Part shown: piece after piece, positions 19,275-27,292 of the stretch
Position numbering within the stretch: the first letter of the stretch is position 1
Layout of the letters: every line of letters starts with the position of its first letter
DNA from: Acinetobacter tianfuensis
GTDB lineage: Bacteria; Pseudomonadota; Gammaproteobacteria; Pseudomonadales; Moraxellaceae
DNA: 64,000 nucleotides
Direction: 5' to 3'
Assembly (NCBI RefSeq): GCF_003611465.1
Contig: NZ_RAXV01000017.1
Coordinates: 1-64,000, forward strand
Notes under the pieces: model-generated
Seen by the model: only the letters and a program-made list of their open reading frames with translations
The model's database searches: none
What the model was told of the DNA's origin: nothing
Made by a program: the position numbers and the translations under genes

Positions 19275-20255
19275 TTAACTGATGCATTGTGAGGCGAAGG
19301 CTGCAACTTGCTGTTCCTCAAGTTTTAGATCTTCCCATTTCATCATCTGCCGCATAATCCAAATAAAGTCTTGAAGCTTGGGCGGGAGCTGACACCCAAA
19401 AGAGCGGATAATGGATTGCAGCTTATGGAATTGTTCAACATATATCTGTTCTGAACAGCTGAAACGAATAATTTCGTATTGTTCCAGCATTTGCCATACG
19501 GGCTGCAATGACTGCATATTGCTGATTTCTTGCTGTGCGCGCTGTATCGCTTCTTTGATTGCTTGCAGGGTATTGGGATGTTCTTTGGCCCATACTTGGG
19601 TTGTTGCTAAAACTTTGTCTGCAATTTCAGGAATAATCTGACGGCTTTCTGCAATAATTTGGCTATGGCCTTGTATTTGAGCTTGAATATTCCAAGGTTC
19701 ACCTACACAAAAGCCATCGATTAGATGCGCAGAAACTGCTTCAACCATATATGGCGGCGGCAGGGACGACAAACGGTATGATTTGGCAATATTTTCATCT
19801 GCTAAAGCCAGCCATTCACGCAAACAATAATGATGTAAAGACTGCGTAAAGACATGTGCTAATTGAACTTTTGCACCATCTTGAATCCATTGCACTATTC
19901 TGTGTGCAGATTCTTGAGGGTTAAGAGCTTGTGTTATACCTGTATCAAAGCAGATCTTTTGGCTTAAGCTGATATAAGCGCGGGTAGTACTTAGTACTAA
20001 AGATGTTTGTAATGGAATTCCTAAATGGTCGCCGCCCGTTGCAGCAGCAGGAAGCATGGCAGACAAGCAGTGGGCAGCATCCAATATACCGAAAGCCAAA
20101 CGGTCGCGTAAACTTGCCCAAGACGGCTCTTTGACTAATTTGACATTTAAGCCTTGTTCAGCGAAATAGCCTTTTTCATGTGCCCAAAGTATGGCTGTGC
20201 AATCAAGCAGAGGAATATAGCCTAATTGAATGTTATTTTTTTCAAGCGCATTCAT
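19275..20255 (-). CDS. nasS: Nitrate/nitrite sensor NasS (periplasmic-binding-like, cytoplasmic)
   Basis: A 326-residue protein of the NrtA/CmpA binding-protein family (IQLGYIPLLDCTAILWAHEKGYFAEQGL at the start, GILDAAHCLSAMLPAA near residue 57). It lacks a signal peptide, so it acts in the cytoplasm. In characterised systems NasS holds the antiterminator NasT inactive and releases it when nitrate or nitrite binds. The gene follows nasT with only two bases between stop and start. Together with the double-hexaloop leader at 21127 this gives strong contextual support. Confidence 0.9.
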   Translation of the reverse strand: MNALEKNNIQLGYIPLLDCTAILWAHEKGYFAEQGLNVKLVKEPSWASLRDRLAFGILDAAHCLSAMLPAAATGGDHLGIPLQTSLVLSTTRAYISLSQKICFDTGITQALNPQESAHRIVQWIQDGAKVQLAHVFTQSLHHYCLREWLALADENIAKSYRLSSLPPPYMVEAVSAHLIDGFCVGEPWNIQAQIQGHSQIIAESRQIIPEIADKVLATTQVWAKEHPNTLQAIKEAIQRAQQEISNMQSLQPVWQMLEQYEIIRFSCSEQIYVEQFHKLQSIIRSFGCQLPPKLQDFIWIMRQMMKWEDLKLEEQQVAAFASQCIS

Positions 20256-20257
20256 TG

Positions 20258-20845
20258 TTATTCCTTAAAATTAGACAGCAGTAAAGCTTGAGCATCAATT
20301 AAACGGCGGGCCATATCACCCATTGTTATGCGCTGACTCATCGCATTTTTACGAAGCAGAGCAAAGGCTTGTTCTTCTTGAATATGATGAATTTGCATCA
20401 GCATTACTTTGGCTTTCTCTATATCTTTACGGTCGGCCAATTTACCCTTGGTCTCATTTAAATCTTTCAGCAGTTTTTTATGTTTTTTAAATTGTTCAAT
20501 TGAAATCTCTAAAATACTTTCCAGCTTTATCGGGTCAATGCCATCGACAATATACGCTGTAACACCTGCTTCTATGGCATTTTTTATGGTGTCTTTATGC
20601 GTATTTTTAGTAAATAGAACAGTAGGCAGATCAAATTGATGAACGCAGTTTTCAATAATATCCCGATGCGGATGATCCATATCCAGCAAGATGACATCTG
20701 CTTGCAGACTTTGCAGATCCATATGATTTAAATGGTCAATCATCAGGCAAGCTGTCACCTCGAAATCATGCTCGATTAATGAGGTTTTGATAAATGATGC
20801 GCGATCAACATCATCATCGATGAGCGCTATTTTTAATTTTGACAT
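20258..20845 (-). CDS. nasT: ANTAR-domain antiterminator NasT
   Basis: A 195-residue protein. Residues 1-120 form a receiver-like domain (IALIDDDVDRASFI at the N-terminus, VILLDMDHPHRDI near residue 50). Residues 130-190 form the ANTAR RNA-binding helices (KGKLADRKDIEKAKVMLMQ, HIQEEQAFALLRKNAMSQRI). NasT binds paired hexaloop hairpins in nascent leader RNA and prevents early termination of nas transcripts. A sigma-54-type promoter lies about 43 bp upstream. It is the first gene of nasTS and divergent from nasA. Confidence 0.92.
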   Translation of the reverse strand: MSKLKIALIDDDVDRASFIKTSLIEHDFEVTACLMIDHLNHMDLQSLQADVILLDMDHPHRDIIENCVHQFDLPTVLFTKNTHKDTIKNAIEAGVTAYIVDGIDPIKLESILEISIEQFKKHKKLLKDLNETKGKLADRKDIEKAKVMLMQIHHIQEEQAFALLRKNAMSQRITMGDMARRLIDAQALLLSNFKE

Positions 20846-20887
20846 GCAAAAATTCAGGCTTGTCCTGAGATTAATTTTATAAATATA

Positions 20888-20904
20888 AGCAAATTAAGTG
20901 CCAA
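20888..20904 (-). promoter_or_regulatory. nasT: Sigma-54 promoter for nasTS
   Basis: The minus strand reads TTGGCACTTAATTTGCT, which fits the -24/-12 consensus (YTGGCAC, five bases, TTGCW) except at the less conserved GR positions. The expected start is near 20876, about 30 bp before the nasT ATG. This implies nitrogen-limitation control through NtrC. Confidence 0.7.
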
Positions 20905-20933
20905 GAATTTTTAATATCCAAACCTTAAGATCT

Positions 20934-20971
20934 TGCACTGTATTGATGCAGGTCTGCGTTATAACTATGCG
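20934..20971. promoter_or_regulatory. Two tandem NtrC-like enhancer sites
   Basis: TGCACTGTATTGATGCA (20934-20950) differs from the enterobacterial NtrC dyad TGCACC-N5-GGTGCA at two specified positions. A weaker 17-mer, TGCGTTATAACTATGCG (20955-20971), has the same TGC/TGC layout. Their centres are 21 bp apart, two helical turns. They lie about 30 bp behind the nasT -24 box and about 130-150 bp upstream of the nasA -24 box. Confidence 0.4.
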
Positions 20972-21098
20972 CTGGATATTTTAGAGATGAAATTAAAAAT
21001 TCAAAAATGAACGCCGTATTTTTATTTATTTTTAATGTCAGTTTGTTTTTAGAAATAAACAATTAAATTACAAATACTTATTTGTTTTTTTGTGAGGG

Positions 21099-21115
21099 TT
21101 GGCACACTCATTGCT
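21099..21115 (+). promoter_or_regulatory. nasA: Sigma-54 promoter for the nas operon
   Basis: TTGGCACACTCATTGCT matches the -24/-12 consensus at all core positions (TTGGCAC, five bases, TTGCT). The predicted start near 21126 falls exactly at the beginning of the double-hexaloop leader. Confidence 0.85.
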
Positions 21116-21126
21116 TTATCTCTAAT

Positions 21127-21174
21127 GAGTCAAAGACGACTCCAAAAAATTTGTAAGACGGCCAACGACGTCCG
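21127..21174 (+). ncRNA. ANTAR-target leader RNA (two hexaloop hairpins)
   Basis: Hairpin 1 is GAGTC-AAAGAC-GACTC (21127-21142): a perfect 5-bp stem and a six-base loop with A at position 1 and G at position 4, the residues NasT/NasR-type ANTAR proteins require. Hairpin 2 has loop AACGAC (21164-21169), again A1 and G4, on a CGGCC/GTCCG stem with one mismatch. A 16-base linker separates the two stems. Downstream, TCTGAAA/TTTCAGA (21185-21210) can form another stem, but no U-run follows, so the terminator half of the switch is not obvious. Confidence 0.75.
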
Positions 21175-21245
21175 CTCTGATCGATCTGAAATGCATGGTT
21201 GCTTTTCAGAAAACCCAATACGTTCAGTTCAGGTAGGAGATGGCG

Positions 21246-22601
21246 ATGTCTTCAAATTTAGAAGCAAAAAAAGCAACAAAAATTAGTCTTTTTAGTTTTA
21301 GCAGCGCAGCAATGAGAGCCTTCCATATGAGTTGGCTCGCGTTTTTTGTCTGTTTCTTTGCATGGTTCGCATGCGCACCTTTAATGCCTGTGATCGCAGG
21401 TGAGTTTCATCTGACTAAAGATCAGATAGCCAATATCAATATTGCTGCCGTTGCGATCACCATTGTGGTTCGTTTAATCGTTGGGCCACTGTGTGATAAA
21501 TACGGTCCGCGTAGAACCTATACCGCACTATTAATGATCGGCAGTATTCCTGTATTTGGTGTGGCATGCGCCAACAGCTATGAATCTTTTCTATTCTTTC
21601 GTTTATTGATCGGGGCGATTGGGGCGAGCTTTGTTATTACCCAATATCACACCAGTATTATGTTTGCGCCAAATGTGGTCGGGACTGCCAATGCAACCAC
21701 AGCAGGTTGGGGCAATGCAGGCGGTGGCGCAACACAAGCTTTAATGCCGTTAATGCTCAGTGCTTTGGTGATGTTTGGCGTTGAGCAAGCGATGGGTTGG
21801 AGAGTTGCACTGATTGTATCAGGTGTGATGATGCTGATTGTTGGAGCAATGTATTGGAAGTTTACGCAAGACTGTCCACAAGGCGACTTTAAGGAACTTC
21901 GTGCACAAGGTATCAGCGTAGGTTCAGATAAAAAAGGCGGTGTTGCGATTTTAAAACACGCTGCTAAAAACTACCGTGTATGGATTTTATTTGGTGCATA
22001 TGCAGCATGTTTCGGGATTGAAATCTTCATTCACAACATTGTGGCAATGTACTACGTGGATCATTTCAGCTTTGGTTTAAAAGAAGCAGGGATGGCAGCA
22101 GGAATTTTCGGTTTACTTGCACTATTCGCCCGTGCCTTGGGTGGGATTGTTTCAGACAAAGTGGCAACCAAAAAAGGTTTGGATGGTCGTACTAAAGTAT
22201 TGTTTGCGATGATTTTAATGGAAGGTTTATTCCTCATTGTATTCTCACAAATGAACACGGCTATCTACGCAATCCTCGCAATGACCGTATTTGCTTTATT
22301 TACCCACATGGCATGTGGCGCAACTTATGCACTCGTTCCTTTCATTGATCGTGATGCCTTGGGCGGTGTCGCGGGCATTATCGGTGCAGGCGGTAATGTG
22401 GGTGCAGTGGCAGCAGGGTTCTTACTTAAAGGCATGTTGGATATTCAAACCACATTGATGGTACTTGGAGGCTTGGTGGTCATTGCCGCAAGTTGTGTGT
22501 TGATGATTCGATTCTCAGTTGAGCATAAAGAGAAAGAGCAAAAATTATTTGAAGCTGCTGTGTTAGAGCGTGATCGTCTTGAACAAAACAATGCCGCTTA
22601 A
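21246..22601 (+). CDS. nasA: Nitrate transporter, MFS NNP family (NarK/NasA type)
   Basis: A 451-residue, twelve-helix inner-membrane transporter. It shows the NNP signatures: FFACFAWF-like N-terminal helix (VCFFAWFACAPLMP), RLIVGPLCDKYGPRR, the first nitrate signature GWGNAGGGATQALMP near residue 160, and GIIGAGGNVGAVAAGF near 375. ATG 21246 is chosen because TAGGAG at 21234-21239 is well spaced from it, whereas the ATG at 21240 abuts the Shine-Dalgarno sequence. It imports nitrate for the reductases encoded downstream. Codon usage switches here: Gln is mostly CAA, unlike nasTS and the mo-genes. Confidence 0.92.
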   Translation: MSSNLEAKKATKISLFSFSSAAMRAFHMSWLAFFVCFFAWFACAPLMPVIAGEFHLTKDQIANINIAAVAITIVVRLIVGPLCDKYGPRRTYTALLMIGSIPVFGVACANSYESFLFFRLLIGAIGASFVITQYHTSIMFAPNVVGTANATTAGWGNAGGGATQALMPLMLSALVMFGVEQAMGWRVALIVSGVMMLIVGAMYWKFTQDCPQGDFKELRAQGISVGSDKKGGVAILKHAAKNYRVWILFGAYAACFGIEIFIHNIVAMYYVDHFSFGLKEAGMAAGIFGLLALFARALGGIVSDKVATKKGLDGRTKVLFAMILMEGLFLIVFSQMNTAIYAILAMTVFALFTHMACGATYALVPFIDRDALGGVAGIIGAGGNVGAVAAGFLLKGMLDIQTTLMVLGGLVVIAASCVLMIRFSVEHKEKEQKLFEAAVLERDRLEQNNAA

Positions 22602-22637
22602 GTGAACAAATAATCGTAAGAATTGAGGAGAATTGAA

Positions 22638-25184
22638 ATGAAATTAGTAATGATTGGTCACGGGATGGTAGGGCATAAATTCATTGAATCTGTGTTAGAG
22701 CATGCAGGCGATGAAGTTGAAATCACCATCTTGGCAGAAGAACCGCGCTTAGCTTATGACCGTGTGCATTTGACTGAATATTTTACAGGAAAATCAGCGA
22801 AAGACTTAACCTTGTGTCGTTCAGACTTTGCCGATGCGTATGGGATTGATCTGCGTTTAAGTACCAAAGTAACAGCAATAGATACTGTAAATAAATTCGT
22901 GACCACCAATCATGGTGATGTAATCAGCTATGACAAATTGATTCTTGCCACAGGTTCTTATGCCTTTGTGCCACCGATTCCGGGTAATGATCGTCAAAAT
23001 TGCTTTGTGTATCGTACCATTGAAGATTTAGATGCGATTCGTGCTGCAAGTTTGAATGCCAAAACAGGTGTGGTGATCGGTGGTGGTTTATTGGGGTTGG
23101 AAGCAGCTAAAGCCCTACGTGATTTAGACTTGGAAACCCATGTGGTTGAATTTGCACCACGTTTGATGGCAGTACAAATTGATGATTTGGGCGGTAAGGT
23201 TTTACGCTCTAAAATCGAAAATTTGGGTGTGAAAGTTCATACTCAAAAAGCCACGTCTTCAATTGAAGACGGTGTGAAGACCACGCATGTCATGAAGTTT
23301 GGTGATGGCTCTGAGCTTGAAACTGATATTGTTTTATTCTCGGCAGGCATTCGCCCACGTGATGAACTCGCGCGTCAAAGTGGTTTAGCCATTGGTGAGC
23401 GTGGCGGGATTGTGATCAATGATTATTGCCAAACATCCAATGCAGACATTTATGCGATTGGTGAATGTGCATTATGGCAAAATAAAATTTATGGCTTGGT
23501 TGCACCGGGCTATGACATGGCACGTATTGCAGCAAAACATGTCCTTGAGCAAAACTGTACTGAGTTTGCAGGCGCAGACATGAGTACCAAGCTTAAACTG
23601 ATGGGGGTTGATGTTGCCTCTGTGGGTGATGCACATGCCATGACCCCAAATGCTTTGAGCTATTTCTTTGCCGATGAAGATGCCATGATCTATAAAAAGA
23701 TCGTGGTCAATGCAGAAAAAACCAAACTTTTAGGTGCAGTACTGGTCGGCTGTGCCAAAGAATACAACGACTTATTACAAATGATGCTGAATGGATTGGA
23801 CGTTCCTGAAAATCCTGAAAGTTTAATCATGCCGGGGTATGCACAATCCACCTCAAAATCAGGTGGAAGTGGTGTAGACCTTCTGCCTGACAGTGCCACC
23901 ATTTGTTCATGTAATAATGTGTCAAAAGCAGATATTTGCTCGGCAATTCAAGACGGTTCAACCTCGTTGGGTGCGTTGAAAAAATGCACCAAAGCAGCAA
24001 CGGCGTGTGGTGGATGTGCACCACTTGTGACGCAAGTCTTGAAATCAGAATTACAACGTCAAGGCGTGACGGTGAATAATCATCTTTGCGAACACTTTGC
24101 CTATTCTCGTCAAGAGCTGTATCACTTGGTTCGTGTCAATGAAATTAAAACTTTTGATCATTTGATTCAGCAACATGGACATGGCTTAGGCTGCGACATC
24201 TGTAAACCAACGGTTGCCAATATTTTGGCTTCTTGTTGGAATGATTTTGTCCTCAAACCAAGCCATGCAGGACTGCAAGACAGTAACGACTATTACCTTG
24301 GCAATATTCAAAAAGATGGTTCTTATTCGGTCGTGCCGCGTATGGCAGGCGGTGAAGTCACTCCTGATGGCTTGATTGCGATTGGTCAAATTGCCAAGGA
24401 ATATGGTTTATATACCAAACTCACAGGCGGTCAACGTGTCGATATGTTTGGTGCGCAAGTGCATCAATTGCCTGAAATTTGGAAAAAACTGATTGATGCA
24501 GGTTTTGAGTCAGGGCATGCCTACGGTAAATCATTGCGTACCGTGAAGTCATGTGTGGGTAGCACATGGTGCCGTTATGGTGTGGATGATTCGGTGGGCT
24601 TAGCCATTTTCCTTGAAAATCGCTACAAGGGTTTACGTTCACCACACAAATTAAAAATGGCAGTTTCAGGCTGTACCCGTGAATGTGCCGAAGCGCAAAG
24701 TAAAGATGTTGGTGTCATTGCCACTGAAAAAGGTTGGAATTTATATGTTTGCGGTAATGGTGGCATGAAACCACGCCATGCAGAACTATTGGCCTCTGAT
24801 TTAGATACGCAAACTTTAATCAAATATATCGACCGTTTCTTTATGTTCTATATCCAAACAGCTGATCGTTTACAAAGGACTTCAGTATGGCGTGACAATA
24901 TGGAAGGTGGCTTGGATTATCTTAAAGATGTGGTGGTCAATGATTCTTTGGATGTCGCTGCTGAACTCGAACGCCGTATGAGCCATGTGGTTGGGACGTA
25001 TCAAGATGAATGGCGTACTGCAGTTGAAGACCCTGAAGTACGTAAACGTTTCGTGACCTTTATCAATGCCAAAGCTGAACAACAACAAGATCCGCATATC
25101 CAATTTGCCGAAGTGCGTGGACAAATTCGTCCAAAAACGGATGCTGAACGTGATCTGACCCGTATTCCTGTGGTTGAGGCTTAA
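22638..25184 (+). CDS. nirB: Assimilatory nitrite reductase [NAD(P)H], large subunit
   Basis: Reduces nitrite to ammonium in the cytoplasm. The 848-residue protein has an N-terminal FAD/NAD domain (VMIGHGMVGHKF at 4, VVIGGGLLGLEAAKAL near 145). A BFD-like [2Fe-2S] domain follows, with Cys 423, 425, 457 and 460. The siroheme/4Fe-4S domain carries Cys 639, 645, 679 and 683 (C-x5-C and C-x3-C). The start is set by GAGGAG eight bases before ATG 22638; the TTG at 22623 sits upstream of that Shine-Dalgarno sequence. By my count 31 of 32 Gln codons are CAA. Siroheme would come from the cysG gene at 37312. Confidence 0.95.
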   Translation: MKLVMIGHGMVGHKFIESVLEHAGDEVEITILAEEPRLAYDRVHLTEYFTGKSAKDLTLCRSDFADAYGIDLRLSTKVTAIDTVNKFVTTNHGDVISYDKLILATGSYAFVPPIPGNDRQNCFVYRTIEDLDAIRAASLNAKTGVVIGGGLLGLEAAKALRDLDLETHVVEFAPRLMAVQIDDLGGKVLRSKIENLGVKVHTQKATSSIEDGVKTTHVMKFGDGSELETDIVLFSAGIRPRDELARQSGLAIGERGGIVINDYCQTSNADIYAIGECALWQNKIYGLVAPGYDMARIAAKHVLEQNCTEFAGADMSTKLKLMGVDVASVGDAHAMTPNALSYFFADEDAMIYKKIVVNAEKTKLLGAVLVGCAKEYNDLLQMMLNGLDVPENPESLIMPGYAQSTSKSGGSGVDLLPDSATICSCNNVSKADICSAIQDGSTSLGALKKCTKAATACGGCAPLVTQVLKSELQRQGVTVNNHLCEHFAYSRQELYHLVRVNEIKTFDHLIQQHGHGLGCDICKPTVANILASCWNDFVLKPSHAGLQDSNDYYLGNIQKDGSYSVVPRMAGGEVTPDGLIAIGQIAKEYGLYTKLTGGQRVDMFGAQVHQLPEIWKKLIDAGFESGHAYGKSLRTVKSCVGSTWCRYGVDDSVGLAIFLENRYKGLRSPHKLKMAVSGCTRECAEAQSKDVGVIATEKGWNLYVCGNGGMKPRHAELLASDLDTQTLIKYIDRFFMFYIQTADRLQRTSVWRDNMEGGLDYLKDVVVNDSLDVAAELERRMSHVVGTYQDEWRTAVEDPEVRKRFVTFINAKAEQQQDPHIQFAEVRGQIRPKTDAERDLTRIPVVEA

Positions 25185-25322
25185 TCAAAGCAATAGAGAT
25201 CTTGCAAAAGTTAAAATGAAAAATTTCCATTATTTTTCAAATTGAAAGTTACTTCTCTTACGCCATATATGGCTCAAGAAGAAGGCTAGGATAAGGGATT
25301 TTTAACGAATACCTCTCCCTAA

Positions 25323-25343
25323 CCCTCTCCTAATAGGAGAGGG
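25323..25343. repeat. Short palindromic intergenic repeat
   Basis: CCCTCTCCT-AAT-AGGAGAGGG forms a perfect 9-bp stem inside a longer CCTCTCCCTAACCCTCTCC context. From memory, similar short palindromes occur many times between genes in Acinetobacter and other genera. It sits between nirB and the nirD fusion, where it would form a hairpin in the polycistronic mRNA. Confidence 0.6.
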
Positions 25344-25402
25344 AACTTAAAAAAGAACTTATGCAAGGATCTAATAAAGCTAGTGAAAAAAGGAACATAA
25401 AG

Positions 25403-27013
25403 ATGACAATTTTACAAGATATGAATGAACTCAATTGGATCGACGTTTGCGCGCTTGATGATTTAACCCCGAATACAGGTGTGGGCGCATTACTTGAAGA
25501 TCAACAGATTGCAATTTTCCGAGTCGGCAGCGAAAAGCGTGTGTATGCGCTGAGCAACCAAGACCCGTTCAGCAAAGCTTTTGTGATGTCACGAGGCATT
25601 ATTGGTGATTTACAGGGTGAACGTGTTGTTGCATCGCCGATTTATAAGCAACATTTTAGTTTGGCGACAGGGCGCTGTTTGGAAGATAAAGACCAAAAAC
25701 TCTTAGTATTTCCAAGCAAAATTGAAAATGGTCGGGTGATGATCAGCCCAACACCGCAAAAAACCTATATTACCAATAATGGTACAGCTCAAGAAAAAAT
25801 GAAGTTGGTGTTGGTGGGCAATGGTTTGGCAGGTATGCGTTGTTTTGAAGATTTGCTCGATATGGCACCTGAGCGTTATGACGTCACCGTGATTGGTGAA
25901 GAACCGTGGGGCAATTATAACCGCATCATGTTATCGCCTGTATTGTCAGGAGATAAAACCATTGATGACATTATGCTGCATCCGCATGCATGGTATGCCG
26001 ATAAAAACATTCGCTTTATTGCAGGGGATGCCGCTGTACGTATTGACCGTCCACGGAAGCAAATTTATACCGAAAAAGGTTTGGTGGTGGATTATGACCG
26101 TTTGATTTTAGCGACTGGTTCTAAGCCTTTTGTGCCACCTGTCAAAGGTTCAGAGCTAAACGGTGTCTTGAGCTTCCGTGATATTTATGATGTCAATAAA
26201 ATGCTCGATTATTCAAAATCGAAGCAAAATGCCGTGGTGATTGGCGGTGGTCTTTTGGGTTTAGAAGCAGCCTATGGTTTAAAACAACGTGGCATGAATG
26301 TGACGGTTTTACATTTGATGGATCGCATTATGGAGCGTCAATTGGATGATAAAGCAAGCCAAATGCTACGCCATAGTATTGGGCAAAAAGGCATTTCAAT
26401 TATTACCGAAGCCAATACTGAAGAGTTGATCGGTGAAAATGGTCATGTAACGCATGTTCGCCTTAAAGATGGAACGATTCTAAGTGCTGACTTGGTGGTC
26501 TTTGCTGTCGGGATTCGTCCAAATATGGCATTGGCACAAAGTGCAGGTTTACGTTGTAATCGTGGTGTGTTGGTGAATGACACCATGCAAACCTATGACC
26601 CAAGTATTTATGCAGTTGGGGAATGTATTGAGCATCGTAATCAAACTTTTGGTTTGGTTGAACCTTTGTGGGGGCAAGCGTTTATCTGTGCCTCGCATTT
26701 GGCTGAACACGGCAGTCTCACGTTTAAAGCACCAACCGTACCGACGCAATTAAAAGTCAGTGGTTGTGATGTGTTCTCCGCAGGAAACTTTGCACCTGAA
26801 GATGATTTTGAAGATATTGTTTTAAATGATGAAAAACGTCAGATTTATAAACGCATTATTATTCAAAAAGATAAGGTGATTGGTGCGGTGTTATTCGGTG
26901 ATACTGAGGATGGTACTTGGTATGCTGAATTGATTTCGGATCAAACGTCTATTTCTTCGATTCGTAATAAATTGCTGTTTGGTAAGGATTTTGCATTGAA
27001 GAAAGCAGGGTGA
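25403..27013 (+). CDS. NirD (nitrite reductase small subunit) fused to an FAD/NAD-dependent reductase
   Basis: A 536-residue, two-part protein. Residues 1-115 are a NirD Rieske-fold domain lacking cluster ligands (WIDVCALDDLTPNTGVGALL, YALSNQDPFS, ASPIYKQHFSL, GRCLED). From residue 133 a complete flavoprotein begins (MKLVLVGNGLAGM), with the NAD motif VVIGGGLLGLEAAYGL at 278 and a VNDTMQTYDPSIYAVGEC segment near 390; this part resembles the NirB FAD half and Klebsiella NasC. I infer that it serves both as the NirB partner and as the NADH-to-nitrate-reductase electron donor. ATG 25403 has AGGA eight bases upstream. A frame extending to 25361 has no such support. Confidence 0.88.
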   Translation: MTILQDMNELNWIDVCALDDLTPNTGVGALLEDQQIAIFRVGSEKRVYALSNQDPFSKAFVMSRGIIGDLQGERVVASPIYKQHFSLATGRCLEDKDQKLLVFPSKIENGRVMISPTPQKTYITNNGTAQEKMKLVLVGNGLAGMRCFEDLLDMAPERYDVTVIGEEPWGNYNRIMLSPVLSGDKTIDDIMLHPHAWYADKNIRFIAGDAAVRIDRPRKQIYTEKGLVVDYDRLILATGSKPFVPPVKGSELNGVLSFRDIYDVNKMLDYSKSKQNAVVIGGGLLGLEAAYGLKQRGMNVTVLHLMDRIMERQLDDKASQMLRHSIGQKGISIITEANTEELIGENGHVTHVRLKDGTILSADLVVFAVGIRPNMALAQSAGLRCNRGVLVNDTMQTYDPSIYAVGECIEHRNQTFGLVEPLWGQAFICASHLAEHGSLTFKAPTVPTQLKVSGCDVFSAGNFAPEDDFEDIVLNDEKRQIYKRIIIQKDKVIGAVLFGDTEDGTWYAELISDQTSISSIRNKLLFGKDFALKKAG

Positions 27014-27091
27014 TTCATTATTCATCAAGAGAATAGAAGTCACGACCTCGCATGTTTATTTGAAGTTAATTGTATTTGCGTAGGTACTGCC

Positions 27092-27181
27092 TCACTTTTG
27101 AAGGATCAAAAGTGACAAAAATCCTTTGTTGGGCGAGGGGTACGTCCTGTACCCCCGCCCAACGGTGGCATCCATGCCACC
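27092..27181. repeat. Composite intergenic repeat of three hairpins
   Basis: Three near-perfect inverted repeats stand side by side. TCACTTTTG/CAAAAGTGA is at 27092-27115. GTTGGGCG with GGGGTAC paired to GTACCCC with CGCCCAAC is at 27128-27163, a 15-bp stem with one bulged A. GGTGGCAT/ATGCCACC is at 27164-27181. The element is G/C-rich in A/T-rich surroundings and has no coding sense. It probably belongs to a dispersed repeat family and would structure the mRNA between the nirD fusion and nasC. Confidence 0.65.
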
Positions 27182-27292
27182 GCACGATAGTCGATAGTCA
27201 TTATTATCTTGAATTTAGATATTTTAATCGGTTTTTGAAATTGAGCGTAATACCCAATTTATTGAGACTGGGAATAAGGAGCACAGCAGAAA

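Noticed and set aside
21185..21210. TCTGAAA/TTTCAGA hairpin as the NasT-controlled terminator
   Set aside because: The stem is only 7 bp and no U-run follows; it does not qualify as an intrinsic terminator on sequence alone.
21092..21286. 64-codon plus-strand frame in the nas leader
   Set aside because: It begins upstream of the predicted sigma-54 start, so the mRNA would lack its start codon, and it overlaps nasA in another frame.
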